Shown piece after piece: positions 25,745-35,994 of a stretch of DNA of 64,000 bases; within the stretch, counting starts at the first letter, position 1, and the number at the start of each line of letters is the position of its first letter. The notes below the pieces were generated by a model. That model saw nothing but the letters and a program-made list of their open reading frames with translations, did not search any database and was not told the DNA's origin. A program made the position numbers and the translations under genes. This stretch comes from Clostridia bacterium. GTDB taxonomy: Bacteria > Bacillota > Clostridia > Oscillospirales > Acutalibacteraceae. The stretch spans positions 62,001 to 126,000 of the forward strand of contig JAFTUG010000007.1 in the NCBI GenBank assembly GCA_017466365.1, given 5' to 3'.

Positions 25745-26872
25745 TTATTTTACTATTTCACAAAGAGTTTCATAAATTCTTGCCGTTGCATCAATAACAG
25801 CCATCTCTCTTGCGTTCTTGCCGATATTTTCAAGCTTTGCTCTGTCGTGAATAAGCTCGTTTACCTTTTCGGTTATCGATTCGGCATTCAAATCCTTTTC
25901 TTCAAGTATAACCGCCGCACCGTTTTCAACAAGCGCCATGGCATTATGATACTGGTGATTTTCGGTTACATAAGGCGAAGGAATCAATATCGAGGGCTTA
26001 CCCAATGCCTGAAGCTCACTCAAGGTGCTTGCACCCGAACGGCCTATAACAAGGTCAGCCGCAGGAAGGCACTTGGGAATATCAATATACTCAACTATTC
26101 TTACATGAGTGTTCTTTTTGAGGTCAACTCCCTTTTCTTCAAGCTCATGCTTGAAATCGCCGCTGTTTTTACCCGTTGCATGAAGAAATACGCAATCGTT
26201 ATCCTTATACTTATTGATGATAAGATTCATAACGGCATCGTTAACGGGCTTTGCACCAAGGCTTCCGCCCATTGAAAGAATGAGAGGTTTATTATCATTC
26301 AAACCAAGCTCGGCACGGGCAAAATCTCTGTCACCCTTAAGAATATCTCCTCTTATGGGCAAGCCCGTAAGCACGCAGGGATTTTTTGATTTTATATGCT
26401 TTTCCGCCTGAATTGCTGTAAGCATTACCCTGTCAACCTTGCCTGCAAGAGCTTTGTTTGTAACTCCGGGGAAAGCGTTCTGCTCATGGATTGCGGTGGG
26501 AATACCCATTTTGGCTGCCATTCGGAGAACAGGACCGCTAACATATCCTCCAAAGCCTATAACAAGGTCCGGCTTGAAATCCTTGATTATCTTTTTAGCC
26601 TGCGATGAGGATTTCAGAAGCTTGGAAAGTGTTCCGAAATTATGCTTTATTGCATTGGGAGAAAAGCTGCGCCAAAATCCGCTGATTTCAATTGTGCGAA
26701 GCTCATAGCCCGCTTCGGGAACAAGCCTTGCTTCCATTTTATCCGCTGTTCCTACAAAAACTATTTCTGCAGAGGGATGCTTTTCTTTTATGTAGCCAGC
26801 GGTACCGAGAGCAGGATTTATATGACCGCCCGTACCGCCTGTTGCGATAAGAATTTTTTTATTATCAAGCAT
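25745..26872 (-). CDS. murG: UDP-GlcNAc:lipid I N-acetylglucosaminyltransferase
   Basis: 375 residues. The GT-B fold glycosyltransferase starts with ATGGTGGHINPALG and carries VIGFGGYVSGPVL and the C-terminal donor-site segment GRSGASTLSELQALGKPSIL. MurG converts lipid I to lipid II on the inner face of the membrane. Its ATG overlaps the stop of ftsW by one base. Confidence 0.97.
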   Translation of the reverse strand: MLDNKKILIATGGTGGHINPALGTAGYIKEKHPSAEIVFVGTADKMEARLVPEAGYELRTIEISGFWRSFSPNAIKHNFGTLSKLLKSSSQAKKIIKDFKPDLVIGFGGYVSGPVLRMAAKMGIPTAIHEQNAFPGVTNKALAGKVDRVMLTAIQAEKHIKSKNPCVLTGLPIRGDILKGDRDFARAELGLNDNKPLILSMGGSLGAKPVNDAVMNLIINKYKDNDCVFLHATGKNSGDFKHELEEKGVDLKKNTHVRIVEYIDIPKCLPAADLVIGRSGASTLSELQALGKPSILIPSPYVTENHQYHNAMALVENGAAVILEEKDLNAESITEKVNELIHDRAKLENIGKNAREMAVIDATARIYETLCEIVK

Positions 26873-28131
26873 TATTTGGTCTTCCTTTCGCCGTTTCTTG
26901 AAACTGCAAGCACCATACCCATTTCAATCAGCAGCATAACAAGAGATGTTCCGCCATAGCTGAAAAACGGGAGGCTGATACCCGTGTTGGGAACGGTTGA
27001 CGTAACAACCGCTATATTGAGAGCAGCCTGCAAACCTACCTGGAAACTGATACCCATTGCGAGCATTGCTTCAAATCTGCTTCTTGCACGCAGACCTATA
27101 ACAAAGCCTCTGCCGACAAGAAGAATAAAGAGCAAAATTATAAGAATGGCTCTTGCAAAGCCGAGTTCTTCGCATACAACTGCAAAAACAAAGTCATTCT
27201 GAGGCTCGGGAATATACATATGCTTCTGCTTGGAGTTGCCGAAGCCGAGACCGAAAAGTCCGCCCGAGCCGATGGCATAAAGCGATTGCAGACTTTGCCA
27301 GCCCGAACCCGTTGCCTCATCGCCCGTAAGCTCTTCTCCCGTGAGGAGCTTGAGCCAAATACGAATTCTTTCGCTCGCATATCCCTCAAGGAATTTATCC
27401 GCATTGAGAACAAACCATATTCCGGCAATCAAAACAAGTGCAATAATTCCCGCATAGAAATACCACGGTATTTTTATGCCGCCGAAATACATTGTTGCAA
27501 CACCGATACCGAGAATAAGAAGTGTTCCCGAAACATGGTTTTCTTTATAAACAAGAATACACACAAGACCGATTACCGCTATATAAGGAACCATCATCCA
27601 TGCTGTTTTTTCAACAAGCTTATGATATCGTTCCATACTGAACGCAAGGAACATTATTATGGCAAGCTTTGCTATTTCCGAGGGTTGGAAGGTTCCGACC
27701 AAAGGAACCGAAATCCATCTTTTGAACTGTTCTTTACCCGGAATTACGGCTGGATTAATGAGAACATATACCAAAAGAAATAATGCAATAATCAGGATTA
27801 CCGATGAACTGTCTCTGAAAACATCTGTTTTTATATGAGAAACCGCAATCATCAGCGCCAGTCCGAAAATTGCAAACAAAGCCTGCTTTTTAACATAGAA
27901 ATAAGCATCAAATTCAGCATCGGCATCGTACATCGCATTGACATAGCTCGCCGAAAACATCATTATGATTCCTACTGTAAGAAGTGCGATTACAAGAGCA
28001 AAAAAAGTTATATCCATTGAGCCTTTAGAGAATAAATCCCTGATTTTTTTCTTGCCCGAAAAAATATCCCTTATGAGGTAAAAAACCCCAAAATGAGCTA
28101 AAGCTTCACTTTTGAGTTTTGAATTATCCAA
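26872..28131 (-). CDS. ftsW: SEDS peptidoglycan polymerase FtsW (SpoVE-like)
   Basis: 419 residues, about ten membrane helices. SEDS motifs include WISVPLVGTFQPSEIAKLAI and the C-terminal NTGISLPFFSYGGTSLV. SEDS proteins polymerise lipid II together with a class B PBP; the partner here is probably the SpoVD-type protein of this cluster. Starts with TTG at 28131 behind AAGGAGAAGGGAG. murD, which often sits between mraY and ftsW, is absent. Confidence 0.95.
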   Translation of the reverse strand: MDNSKLKSEALAHFGVFYLIRDIFSGKKKIRDLFSKGSMDITFFALVIALLTVGIIMMFSASYVNAMYDADAEFDAYFYVKKQALFAIFGLALMIAVSHIKTDVFRDSSSVILIIALFLLVYVLINPAVIPGKEQFKRWISVPLVGTFQPSEIAKLAIIMFLAFSMERYHKLVEKTAWMMVPYIAVIGLVCILVYKENHVSGTLLILGIGVATMYFGGIKIPWYFYAGIIALVLIAGIWFVLNADKFLEGYASERIRIWLKLLTGEELTGDEATGSGWQSLQSLYAIGSGGLFGLGFGNSKQKHMYIPEPQNDFVFAVVCEELGFARAILIILLFILLVGRGFVIGLRARSRFEAMLAMGISFQVGLQAALNIAVVTSTVPNTGISLPFFSYGGTSLVMLLIEMGMVLAVSRNGERKTK

Positions 28132-28146
28132 ACTCCCTTCTCCTTT

Positions 28147-29187
28147 CTAACGAAATACATATCCGCCGAAATACATTACGGCAACAGCCGCCGCTCCTCC
28201 CAGAGCATTGACCAACGTAAAGGTCAGAACGATTTTCTTATCGCTCCAACCGCATAATTTAAGATGATGCTGAACGGGTGCAGACTTAAGCAAAGGCTTA
28301 CCGCCCGTTTTCTTATAATATATAATCTGCAAAATATCGGAAGCGCCGATAACGAAATAAGAAAGTCCCGATAAAAGCAGAATAAACGGGCAGCCGATTG
28401 CATATGAAAGCGCAATAACCGCTCCGCCGAGAAACATCGTTCCCGTTTTGCCCGTCAAAACCTTCGCAGGGTTTTTATTCCATAAAAGAAATCCGATGCT
28501 TGAGCCTGCAAGAGCGGCAGACATTACCGAAAATCCGAAAAGACCTTTTAAGGCGGCAATCAAGCCAAGAGAAACCGCCGCCGTAAAGGTCAAGCTGCCG
28601 CACAAACCGTCAACCCCATCCGATATATCGACGGTATTGATTGCGGCATAAATCATCAAAATTCCTGTTATCCAATAAAAGAATCCCGGCTCGATATTGC
28701 CAATAAAAGGAATGAACATATAAGGCTTTCCGTTCATGCCCATATAAAGCGCCGTAAGATATGCAAGTATCACAAAAAACTGCATCACAGTTTTCTGTTT
28801 TACCGTAAGACCGAGATTCTGACGTGTTTTTATTTTGAAATAATCATCAATGAAGCCAACGAGCGAAAATGACAAGGCCGTAAGCAATCCGCTCCAAAGC
28901 TTTGTATACATTTCCTGACCGACAAGACTACCCGAAGCAGCTATATCTCCGCCGGCAATTTTATCTGTTAAAACTGCAAGAACAACAGCCGTAACAGTAC
29001 CGACAGCAAGCATTATTCCGCCCATTGACGGTGCTGCTTGTTTTATAGTCTTTCGTTTTTCTTCAAACAGAACAAATTCCTGACCGAATTCAAGCTTTCC
29101 GAGCCACGGGATAAGGCTAAAGCCCAAAACTCCCGTTACCGCAAAACCTGCTATTCCCGCAACAGCAATAACCGCAAAAACACTCAT
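28147..29187 (-). CDS. mraY: Phospho-N-acetylmuramoyl-pentapeptide-transferase
   Basis: 346 residues, about ten membrane helices. MraY signatures include QAAPSMGGIMLAVG, GFIDDYFKIKTRQNLGLTVK, NTVDISDGVDGLCGSL and the final APVQHHLKLCGWSDKKIV with the HHH-like loop. It makes lipid I from UDP-MurNAc-pentapeptide. It overlaps murF by four bases. Confidence 0.97.
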   Translation of the reverse strand: MSVFAVIAVAGIAGFAVTGVLGFSLIPWLGKLEFGQEFVLFEEKRKTIKQAAPSMGGIMLAVGTVTAVVLAVLTDKIAGGDIAASGSLVGQEMYTKLWSGLLTALSFSLVGFIDDYFKIKTRQNLGLTVKQKTVMQFFVILAYLTALYMGMNGKPYMFIPFIGNIEPGFFYWITGILMIYAAINTVDISDGVDGLCGSLTFTAAVSLGLIAALKGLFGFSVMSAALAGSSIGFLLWNKNPAKVLTGKTGTMFLGGAVIALSYAIGCPFILLLSGLSYFVIGASDILQIIYYKKTGGKPLLKSAPVQHHLKLCGWSDKKIVLTFTLVNALGGAAAVAVMYFGGYVFR

Positions 29188-30542
29188 TTTTCAAGAGCCT
29201 CATATACGGAATAAATAACATCTTCAAGCTTCATTCCTCTGCTTGCTTTAAAAAGAACCGCATCCCCTTCCTCAAGGCAGGAAACCAGCTCTTCAGCAAG
29301 CTTGCTTTTATCATCAAAACTTTTAACGCAGGAAATATTTCCGTCGATTGCACCCTTTGCCGTATGCAGAGAGCGTTCCCCGTAAGTAAACACGGCATCA
29401 ATTCCGTTTTCGGCAGCCTTTAAACCTACTCCGTAGTGAGCAGTTTCGCTTACAGCTCCAAGCTCAAGCATATCGCCGATTACAGCAATTTTCCTTTTTG
29501 AGTTCATACTTCCCAGCACAGCAAGAGCAGCCGCCTGCGAATCGGGGCTAGCATTATAGCAATCCTCGATAAACGTTATACCGAATTTTTTATTGATTCT
29601 CTGGCGCATTCCTGCAGGCACATAGCTTTTCAGCGCTTCAAAGCCTTCGAGTGGTTCAATTCCGAAAAACGAACCTGCCGCAACTGCAGCCAGCGCATTG
29701 TAGACATTATGGCGGCCCGGGAAAGGCAGGCTCACCCTGCCCGAACCGCCTTTGAAACCGAAAGTCAAATCGATTTCGTTTTCTTTGGAGGTTATTTCAA
29801 ATGCCTTAAACATTGATTTTTCATTATCAACACCATAATAGGTCACGGGATGCGTGCCCGGACGAACGGTAATCAGCATATCGTCATCGGCGTTTAGAAT
29901 CAGCGGTGCATCAGCTTTCATTCCGTGAAGAATTTCAAGCTTTGCAGAAAGAATACCCTCTCTCGAGCCGAGCTTTTCGATATGCGAAACACCGATATTG
30001 CTTATAATCGCAACATCGGGTTTTACAGCTTTGGTCATTCTTGAAATTTCTTCAAAACCGCTCATTCCCATTTCGATAACCGCTGCCTCATGCGCCTTTT
30101 CGAGCCTGAAAAGAGTAAGAGGAACACCGATTTCATTATTGAGATTACCCTCATTTTTGAGAGTGTTATATTTAGAGGACATAACCGCATGGGTCATCTC
30201 CTTTGTGGTTGTTTTGCCTACACTTCCCGTTATTCCTATAACCGGAATTTTGAAAAGGCTTCTGTAATATCCCGCAAGGTCAAGAAGTGCCTGACGGGTG
30301 CTTTCAACAAGAATCTGGTTTTCTCCGAGTCCGCAGTCTTTTTCGCAAATAACGGCTTTTGCACCGTTTTCGATTGCCTTTGCCGCAAAATCGTGACCGT
30401 CAAAATTCTCTCCCTTAATGGCAATAAAAAGACTGCCCGGGGTTATTTTTCTTGTATCGGTGCATACACAGTCAAATTTTCCTTCAAGAGCACTTGAGGA
30501 ATTGACTGCCGCCGCAGCCTCTTTAAAAGTTAAGGGTAACAT
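29184..30542 (-). CDS. murF: UDP-MurNAc-tripeptide D-alanyl-D-alanine ligase
   Basis: 452 residues, Mur ligase fold. ATP-binding loop GITGSVGKTTTKEM, central NEGNLNNEIGVPLTLF and FIEDCYNASPDS match MurF, which adds D-Ala-D-Ala to the precursor. Four bases separate it from murE and it overlaps mraY. Confidence 0.96.
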   Translation of the reverse strand: MLPLTFKEAAAAVNSSSALEGKFDCVCTDTRKITPGSLFIAIKGENFDGHDFAAKAIENGAKAVICEKDCGLGENQILVESTRQALLDLAGYYRSLFKIPVIGITGSVGKTTTKEMTHAVMSSKYNTLKNEGNLNNEIGVPLTLFRLEKAHEAAVIEMGMSGFEEISRMTKAVKPDVAIISNIGVSHIEKLGSREGILSAKLEILHGMKADAPLILNADDDMLITVRPGTHPVTYYGVDNEKSMFKAFEITSKENEIDLTFGFKGGSGRVSLPFPGRHNVYNALAAVAAGSFFGIEPLEGFEALKSYVPAGMRQRINKKFGITFIEDCYNASPDSQAAALAVLGSMNSKRKIAVIGDMLELGAVSETAHYGVGLKAAENGIDAVFTYGERSLHTAKGAIDGNISCVKSFDDKSKLAEELVSCLEEGDAVLFKASRGMKLEDVIYSVYEALEK

Positions 30543-30546
30543 TTAC

Positions 30547-31983
30547 TCACGCCTTTTCAGAAAGAATTTGAGCTACTGCTTCTCGCTCATCAAAATGGAT
30601 TTTACCGCTTGCAAGAACCTGATAGGTTTCCTGACCCTTGCCTGCAAGCACAACAACATCCCCCGCATTTGCGGCATCGAGAGCCTTTTTGATTGCCCCC
30701 TTACGGTCGCTGTCAACAATAACCTTTGCTCCGCCTTTACCGACACCCGACATAATATCCTCAATAATCAAATCGGGGTCTTCGCTTCTCGGATTATCCG
30801 ATGTAATAACCGCAACATCGGAAAGCCTTACGGCAATTTCACCCATAATCGGGCGTTTCGTTTTATCTCTGTCACCGCCGCAGCCAAAAACGCAGATAAC
30901 CTTGCCGTCGGTTATTTCACGGACACAACCAAGAACATTTTCAAGTCCGTCCGGAGTGTGTGCATAGTCGATGAGGATTGTATAAGGCACATCGGCAGGA
31001 ACAACTTCCATTCTGCCGGGAACACCCGTGCAAAGCATGAGAGCATCAAGAACAGCTCTGAAATCCATTCCCATTTCAATAAGACATACTGCCGCACCCA
31101 TTGAGTTATAAACTGAAAACTTGCCCGGCACAGCAAATTTTACTCTGCCGATATTGGAATTGCTTACAAGCTCGTATTTTACACCTGACGAAGAAATGCG
31201 GATATTCTTTGCGGAATAATCGCATTTATCGTTATTGACAGAGAAGGTAACCTTTCTGCAATCAAGTCCGTCGGTCATAAACGGTGCACTTTCATCATCG
31301 ATGTTCATAATCGCAAGAGAAGAATTTTCAAAAAGCTTACGCTTTGCCGCCATGTAATTTTCAAATGTGCCGTGATAGTCAAGATGGTCCTGCGTAAGAT
31401 TTGTGAATATCGCCGCTTCAAAATGAACTCCGTCAACTCTGTGCTGATCAAGCGCCTGGGATGAAACCTCCATAACGCAGTATTCACAGCCTGCCTTTAC
31501 CATTTCATCAAAGAGCCCGAAAAGCTCATAGCAATCAGGAGTTGTAAGCGCCGCAGGGTACTCCTTATCGCCTACTATATTTTTAACGGTACCGATAAGA
31601 CCTGTCTTGTGACCCATTCCGTCAAGGACGGATTTGAGAATAAAGCATGATGTTGTTTTTCCGTTCGTTCCCGTAACGCCTATTATCTTAAGCTTTCTTT
31701 CGGGATGACCGTAAAAAGCTGCACAAATATGAGCATATGCGCTTCTTGTGTTTTCAACAAGAATCTGATTTTCAAGACCGAGATCCTTTTGAACAACAAC
31801 CGCTGCAGCTCCGTTTTCAAGAGCCTCTGCAGCTTTTGTATGGCCGTCAAAATGCTTTCCCTCAATGCATATAAATATGCAGCCTTCACTCACCTTTGCC
31901 GAATTATCGGTTATGAACGTGATATCCCTCTCTCCGAAGCTTATGCTTTTCCCCAAATCCGCTGCAATCTGATTAAGCTTCAT
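30547..31983 (-). CDS. murE: UDP-MurNAc-L-Ala-D-Glu:meso-DAP ligase
   Basis: 478 residues from ATG at 31983, chosen for GGAGGACAGA just upstream (longer in-frame readings lack a site). The P-loop is GVTGTNGKTTS. The specificity motif reads SDNPRSEDP; DNPR is the form found in meso-diaminopimelate-adding MurE enzymes, so the cell wall is probably of the mDAP type. It lies 25 bases after the spoVD gene. Confidence 0.96.
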   Translation of the reverse strand: MKLNQIAADLGKSISFGERDITFITDNSAKVSEGCIFICIEGKHFDGHTKAAEALENGAAAVVVQKDLGLENQILVENTRSAYAHICAAFYGHPERKLKIIGVTGTNGKTTSCFILKSVLDGMGHKTGLIGTVKNIVGDKEYPAALTTPDCYELFGLFDEMVKAGCEYCVMEVSSQALDQHRVDGVHFEAAIFTNLTQDHLDYHGTFENYMAAKRKLFENSSLAIMNIDDESAPFMTDGLDCRKVTFSVNNDKCDYSAKNIRISSSGVKYELVSNSNIGRVKFAVPGKFSVYNSMGAAVCLIEMGMDFRAVLDALMLCTGVPGRMEVVPADVPYTILIDYAHTPDGLENVLGCVREITDGKVICVFGCGGDRDKTKRPIMGEIAVRLSDVAVITSDNPRSEDPDLIIEDIMSGVGKGGAKVIVDSDRKGAIKKALDAANAGDVVVLAGKGQETYQVLASGKIHFDEREAVAQILSEKA

Positions 31984-32008
31984 CTTCTGTCCTCCTAAAA
32001 GCAGGGTT

Positions 32009-34306
32009 TTACCCTGCATAGTCATTTACGTCCTTATCGGACTTAAAGTAAACCGTGATTGTTTTACCGTATTCAACTTCCGTACCGGGTTCTTCGCTCT
32101 GGTCATAGGAAACAAGCTCTCCCGCATTCAAAGCATTGCCCGATATCTTAATATTTAAACCTGCCGCAAGGGCATATTTGTTCGCCTGCGAAACCGTCAT
32201 CTGTCTTAAATCCGGAACAGTTGCCGTAAGTCTTTCGGCATCATTTTCAGTATAAAGCACAACTATACCGTTTTTGGGCATTGTCTGCTGATATGCAGGC
32301 ATCTGGGCGGTAACTGTTTCGCCGTTGCCGACTGTTTTAACCTCATAGCCGTCCTGCTTGAGCATTGCTCTTGCCTCACCGATTGTCATTCCGATAAGAT
32401 TCGGAGCGGTAACATCAAGCATAGCAAGCTCTTTTTCGGTATACTGTCTTTCAACATTCAGATATTCGAGAGTCTTTTCGATAACCTGGGCTGCAACGGG
32501 AGCGCAAATCTGTCCGCCGTTAATCTGTCCCACAGGCTCATCGACAAGAATGAGAATTGCAATCTTTGCATCATTTGCGGGAGCAAAGCATCCGAACGAA
32601 GAAACATATTTGCCCTTATGGCCGAGCTTCTGGGAAGTTCCCGTTTTACCTGCTACTCTGTAGCCCGAAACATATGCATTTTTACCCGTACCTATTGAAA
32701 CAACCGCTTCCATCATTTCCGCAACGGTCTGTGCGGTTTTTTCCGAAACAACCTGTCTTTTAACGGTAGGCTGTGTTTCTTTTATAACATTTCCGTTTTC
32801 GTCAAGCTGTTTTGCGATAAGATACGGTGTCATCAGCTTTCCGCCGTTTGCAATCGCACTCATTGCGGTAATCATCTGTATGGGAGTAACCTGGAAGGAC
32901 TGACCGAATGATGAACTCGAAAGCTCAACAATTCCCATATCCTCAAGTGCATGGTAGGTTACGCCTGCAACGGGTGTACTTTCAGCAGGAAGGTCGATTC
33001 CCGTTTTTTCGGTAAATCCGAAGGCTTCAAAATATTCGTAAAACTTCTCTATGCCAAGCTTCTGACCGACTGTAATGAAGAACGGGTTGCAGGAATTCAT
33101 AAGTCCCTGCTGGAAGGTTTGCATTCCGTGGCCTGTTCTTTTATGGCATTTGATTGTCCAGTCGGAAACCTGAATTCTGCCCGAGCAGTTGTATGTAGTT
33201 TCAAGCGTTGCAACGTTTTCTTCAAGGCACGCAGCTGCCGTTACGATTTTGAAAACCGAACCCGGCTCATAGCTGTCGCTTACAATAAAGTTTCTCCATT
33301 TTGAATAAAGGAGAGCATTTCGCGCTTTGCTTTTTTCCGAGGAATCCTTGTATTCGTCAAGAGCCGATTGCTCCGACTCGGTAAGACCTTGCGGACTGTT
33401 AAGGTCATAGTTCGGCATGGATGCCATTGCAAGAATTGCGCCCGTATCAACATCCATTACTATGCCGTAAGCACCTGCGCCCTTTGAGTCAACATAAGCC
33501 TGCTCAAGAGAATCCTCAAGGTATCTTTGAATAACCTCGTCTATGGTCAAAACAAGGCTCGTACCTTGAGTTGCATCGTAGTAGGTTTCAAATTCCTGGC
33601 TCATTACGTCACTTTTACCGTTCTGCGCCGTTATAATTCTGCCCGGAGTACCTGTAAGAGCGCTGTCATATTTAAGTTCGATTCCCGACCTGCCGATATC
33701 ATCCGTTCCCGTAAAACCGATAACGTTTGAGGCAAGAGTTCCGTAAGGATAGTATCTTTTAACATCGGGGTCAATTCCGATTGCCGAGCTGTAATAAATC
33801 TGCTTCTCTTCCTTCTCGAGAACACCATCCTCGTTTTTCTCGAAAACATCATATTTATATGCCTGACCCATAAGATTGGCTATTGCTTTTTTTTCTTCAA
33901 ATTCTATCTGTCTTTTAACAACAAGATAAGCATAGCCGCTTTTATCAGCTTTTTCTTTTATGCTTTCAAATTCAACGCCCGTAATTTCAGAGAGCTTGCG
34001 GCAGAGGTCATTTTTAAAATCCTCATTCTCTGTCAGCGTTTTTGCGTTGGGCTTTATATAAACCTTCCAGACCGATGCACTTTTTGCAAGCACAGTTCCG
34101 TTTGCATCATATATTATTCCTCGCTCTGCCGATATCTCTGTATCGTGGAGCTGATTTTTCTCCGCCTGCTCTTTATACTGTTCGCTGTCAACAAGCTGAA
34201 TTCTTGCAAGATTGACAGATGTTACGCCGAAAATACCGACCGACAGCAAAAGAAATACGGTCAGCGCTCTCAAAAACAGTCTTCTTCTCGGAGATACCTT
34301 ATTCAA
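32009..34306 (-). CDS. spoVD: Class B penicillin-binding protein with PASTA domains (SpoVD/PBP2-like)
   Basis: About 765 residues from TTG at 34306, which has GGAAG seven bases upstream. One N-terminal membrane anchor (RRLFLRALTVFLLLSVGIFG), a dimerisation domain, then the transpeptidase domain with active-site SVFK in YEPGSVFKIVTAA, SCN in MNSCNPF, and KTG in VAGKTGTSQK. Two PASTA domains close the protein (APNLIGMTIGEARAMLK and VPDLRQMTVSQANKYAL). This is the SpoVD/PBP2B organisation. Only one such gene is in the cluster, so it may serve division, spore cortex synthesis or both. Confidence 0.92.
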   Translation of the reverse strand: MNKVSPRRRLFLRALTVFLLLSVGIFGVTSVNLARIQLVDSEQYKEQAEKNQLHDTEISAERGIIYDANGTVLAKSASVWKVYIKPNAKTLTENEDFKNDLCRKLSEITGVEFESIKEKADKSGYAYLVVKRQIEFEEKKAIANLMGQAYKYDVFEKNEDGVLEKEEKQIYYSSAIGIDPDVKRYYPYGTLASNVIGFTGTDDIGRSGIELKYDSALTGTPGRIITAQNGKSDVMSQEFETYYDATQGTSLVLTIDEVIQRYLEDSLEQAYVDSKGAGAYGIVMDVDTGAILAMASMPNYDLNSPQGLTESEQSALDEYKDSSEKSKARNALLYSKWRNFIVSDSYEPGSVFKIVTAAACLEENVATLETTYNCSGRIQVSDWTIKCHKRTGHGMQTFQQGLMNSCNPFFITVGQKLGIEKFYEYFEAFGFTEKTGIDLPAESTPVAGVTYHALEDMGIVELSSSSFGQSFQVTPIQMITAMSAIANGGKLMTPYLIAKQLDENGNVIKETQPTVKRQVVSEKTAQTVAEMMEAVVSIGTGKNAYVSGYRVAGKTGTSQKLGHKGKYVSSFGCFAPANDAKIAILILVDEPVGQINGGQICAPVAAQVIEKTLEYLNVERQYTEKELAMLDVTAPNLIGMTIGEARAMLKQDGYEVKTVGNGETVTAQMPAYQQTMPKNGIVVLYTENDAERLTATVPDLRQMTVSQANKYALAAGLNIKISGNALNAGELVSYDQSEEPGTEVEYGKTITVYFKSDKDVNDYAG

Positions 34307-34519
34307 GACATTTCTTCCTTTCTTCAAGCTAAAAATACAAATAAATAAACGCTGCCCCAAAAAAACAGCATGCAAAATCCACGATTCCCGACAAACTTTG
34401 CATCGGAAACGATTTCTGCATCCGTATAATTGAGACAGCCTTGACTATAACTCTTTTATGTATATGCCGTTCACAGCCGTGCATATGCAAGAAAAGCGGA
34501 CAAAACACCGCTGTTATTT

Positions 34520-35005
34520 TCAGTCAGCTGATTTTGCCTCTTTATTTTCCACAGCTTTTCCGCCCGCTACAACAACCCGGTCGCCATCCGTGTTACCGAA
34601 GTAGTGTATTTGGTAGCGTTCAAGCTTATGCATACCCAAAACAGAAACCGCATATTCATCAACCTTATCAAGGGAAACTGCCGAGTTAAGCTGCATCAGA
34701 AGTCTTGTGTTTTCACTCTGTGCTTCGCTTATCTTAAGCTCCCATTCGTGCACATCTCCCTCAAGAGTTACCAATGAAATCTTGGAGAAAAGCACGGAGC
34801 CGAAAAGCAAAATAAGCACCGCAGAAACAAAGAACAGCTTAACTGCACGAAGAGCAGAGGCTACAGACTCACGGCGAATTTGAGCCGCCGTTTTCGGCTT
34901 CTTCTGCACGGGCTTTTCTCTTTCCGGTTCCTGCACATTCGGTTTCAGCGCAGGTAAATCAAACAGCGATAAATCCAGAGCTTCACTGCGGTTATATTCT
35001 GTCAT
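34520..35005 (-). CDS. ftsL: FtsL-like cell division protein
   Basis: 161 residues: a polar, proline-rich N-terminus (1-55), one membrane helix (VKLFFVSAVLILLFGSVLF), then a coiled coil (LEGDVHEWELKISEAQSENT) and a short tail with VLGMHKLERYQIHYF. This is the FtsL/DivIC type of bitopic septum protein. Its position between rsmH and the transpeptidase gene is the usual place of ftsL. Confidence 0.85.
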   Translation of the reverse strand: MTEYNRSEALDLSLFDLPALKPNVQEPEREKPVQKKPKTAAQIRRESVASALRAVKLFFVSAVLILLFGSVLFSKISLVTLEGDVHEWELKISEAQSENTRLLMQLNSAVSLDKVDEYAVSVLGMHKLERYQIHYFGNTDGDRVVVAGGKAVENKEAKSAD

Positions 35006-35042
35006 CCTCTGACCCTCCTTTCAAAAGTTAAATTATAGTCTT

Positions 35043-35981
35043 TTAAACAATTTTTTCAGCCGTTCGCAATCTTGCGCTTCGGCTTCTGTTGTTATCGGAA
35101 ACCTCTCCCGAGCTTGGCGCAACCGCCTTCATTACCTTTGCACGGGGTGATTTTCCGCAAACACATACAGGAAAATTTTTCGGGCAGGTACAGCCCTTTG
35201 CAAACTCCGCAAGCTGTTTTTTAACCGTTCTGTCCTCAAGAGAATGGAAGGTTATAATACTCAACCTGCCGTTTTTATTAAGGCAATCAAACATATCCTC
35301 AACAGCATTGCCGAGTCCGTCCAATTCACCGTTCACATAAATCCTTATTGCCTGAAATGTTCTTCTGGCGGGATGCGAATCCCTCTTTGCCGCTGCAGGC
35401 ATTGCGGATTTGATTATTTCCGAAAGTTCAAGGGTTGTTTCTATCGGCTTTTCCGCTCTCGCTTTCACAATTGCTCTCGCTATGGACGGAGCAAATTTTT
35501 CTTCTCCGTACTCATAAATAATTTTTCTCAATTCATCCTGCGAAAGTGTGTTCACCGCCTGCGCCGCACTCATTCCTTCAAGGCTCATTCTCATATCGAG
35601 CGGAGCATCATGGTGGAATGAAAAACCTCTTGACGGCTCATCAAGCTGATGAGAGCTGACTCCGAGGTCGGCAAGAATACCGTCAACCCCGTCAATATCA
35701 AGAGATGCAAGTATGTTTTTTATGTTAAAAAAATTATCGTGAACAAGAGTTACGCATTCAAACGGTGAAAGTCTTTCCTTAAGCGTTGCTATCGCTTGAG
35801 GGTCTCTGTCTATGGCAATCAGTCTGCCGCCGTCAAGACGCTTTGCAATTGCCGTTGAGTGACCGCCTCCGCCCGAAGTGCAGTCAACATAGATTCCGTC
35901 GGGCTTTATATTAAGCGAATCTATACTTTCTTCAAAAAGAACGGGAATATGTTTAAATTCCGATGCTTTAATTTCTTTCAT
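35043..35981 (-). CDS. rsmH: 16S rRNA (cytosine-1402-N4)-methyltransferase
   Basis: 312 residues. Opening HIPVLFEESIDSLNIKPDG, SAM motif DCTSGGGGHS, DLGVSSHQLDEPSRGFSF and the C-terminal SFHSLEDRTVKK, NNRSRSARLR are diagnostic for RsmH (MraW), which methylates C1402 in the ribosomal P site. Located between mraZ and ftsL as expected. Confidence 0.97.
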   Translation of the reverse strand: MKEIKASEFKHIPVLFEESIDSLNIKPDGIYVDCTSGGGGHSTAIAKRLDGGRLIAIDRDPQAIATLKERLSPFECVTLVHDNFFNIKNILASLDIDGVDGILADLGVSSHQLDEPSRGFSFHHDAPLDMRMSLEGMSAAQAVNTLSQDELRKIIYEYGEEKFAPSIARAIVKARAEKPIETTLELSEIIKSAMPAAAKRDSHPARRTFQAIRIYVNGELDGLGNAVEDMFDCLNKNGRLSIITFHSLEDRTVKKQLAEFAKGCTCPKNFPVCVCGKSPRAKVMKAVAPSSGEVSDNNRSRSARLRTAEKIV

Positions 35982-35994
35982 CGCCCTATCCCCG

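Noticed and set aside
30418..31104. 228-codon plus-strand frame opposite murE
   Set aside because: Antisense shadow of murE; composition and lack of a Shine-Dalgarno site argue against coding.
34307..34519. Separate sporulation-type promoter between ftsL and spoVD (CATATACA-like -10)
   Set aside because: The match to a sigma-E-like pattern is loose and such strings are common in AT-rich DNA.
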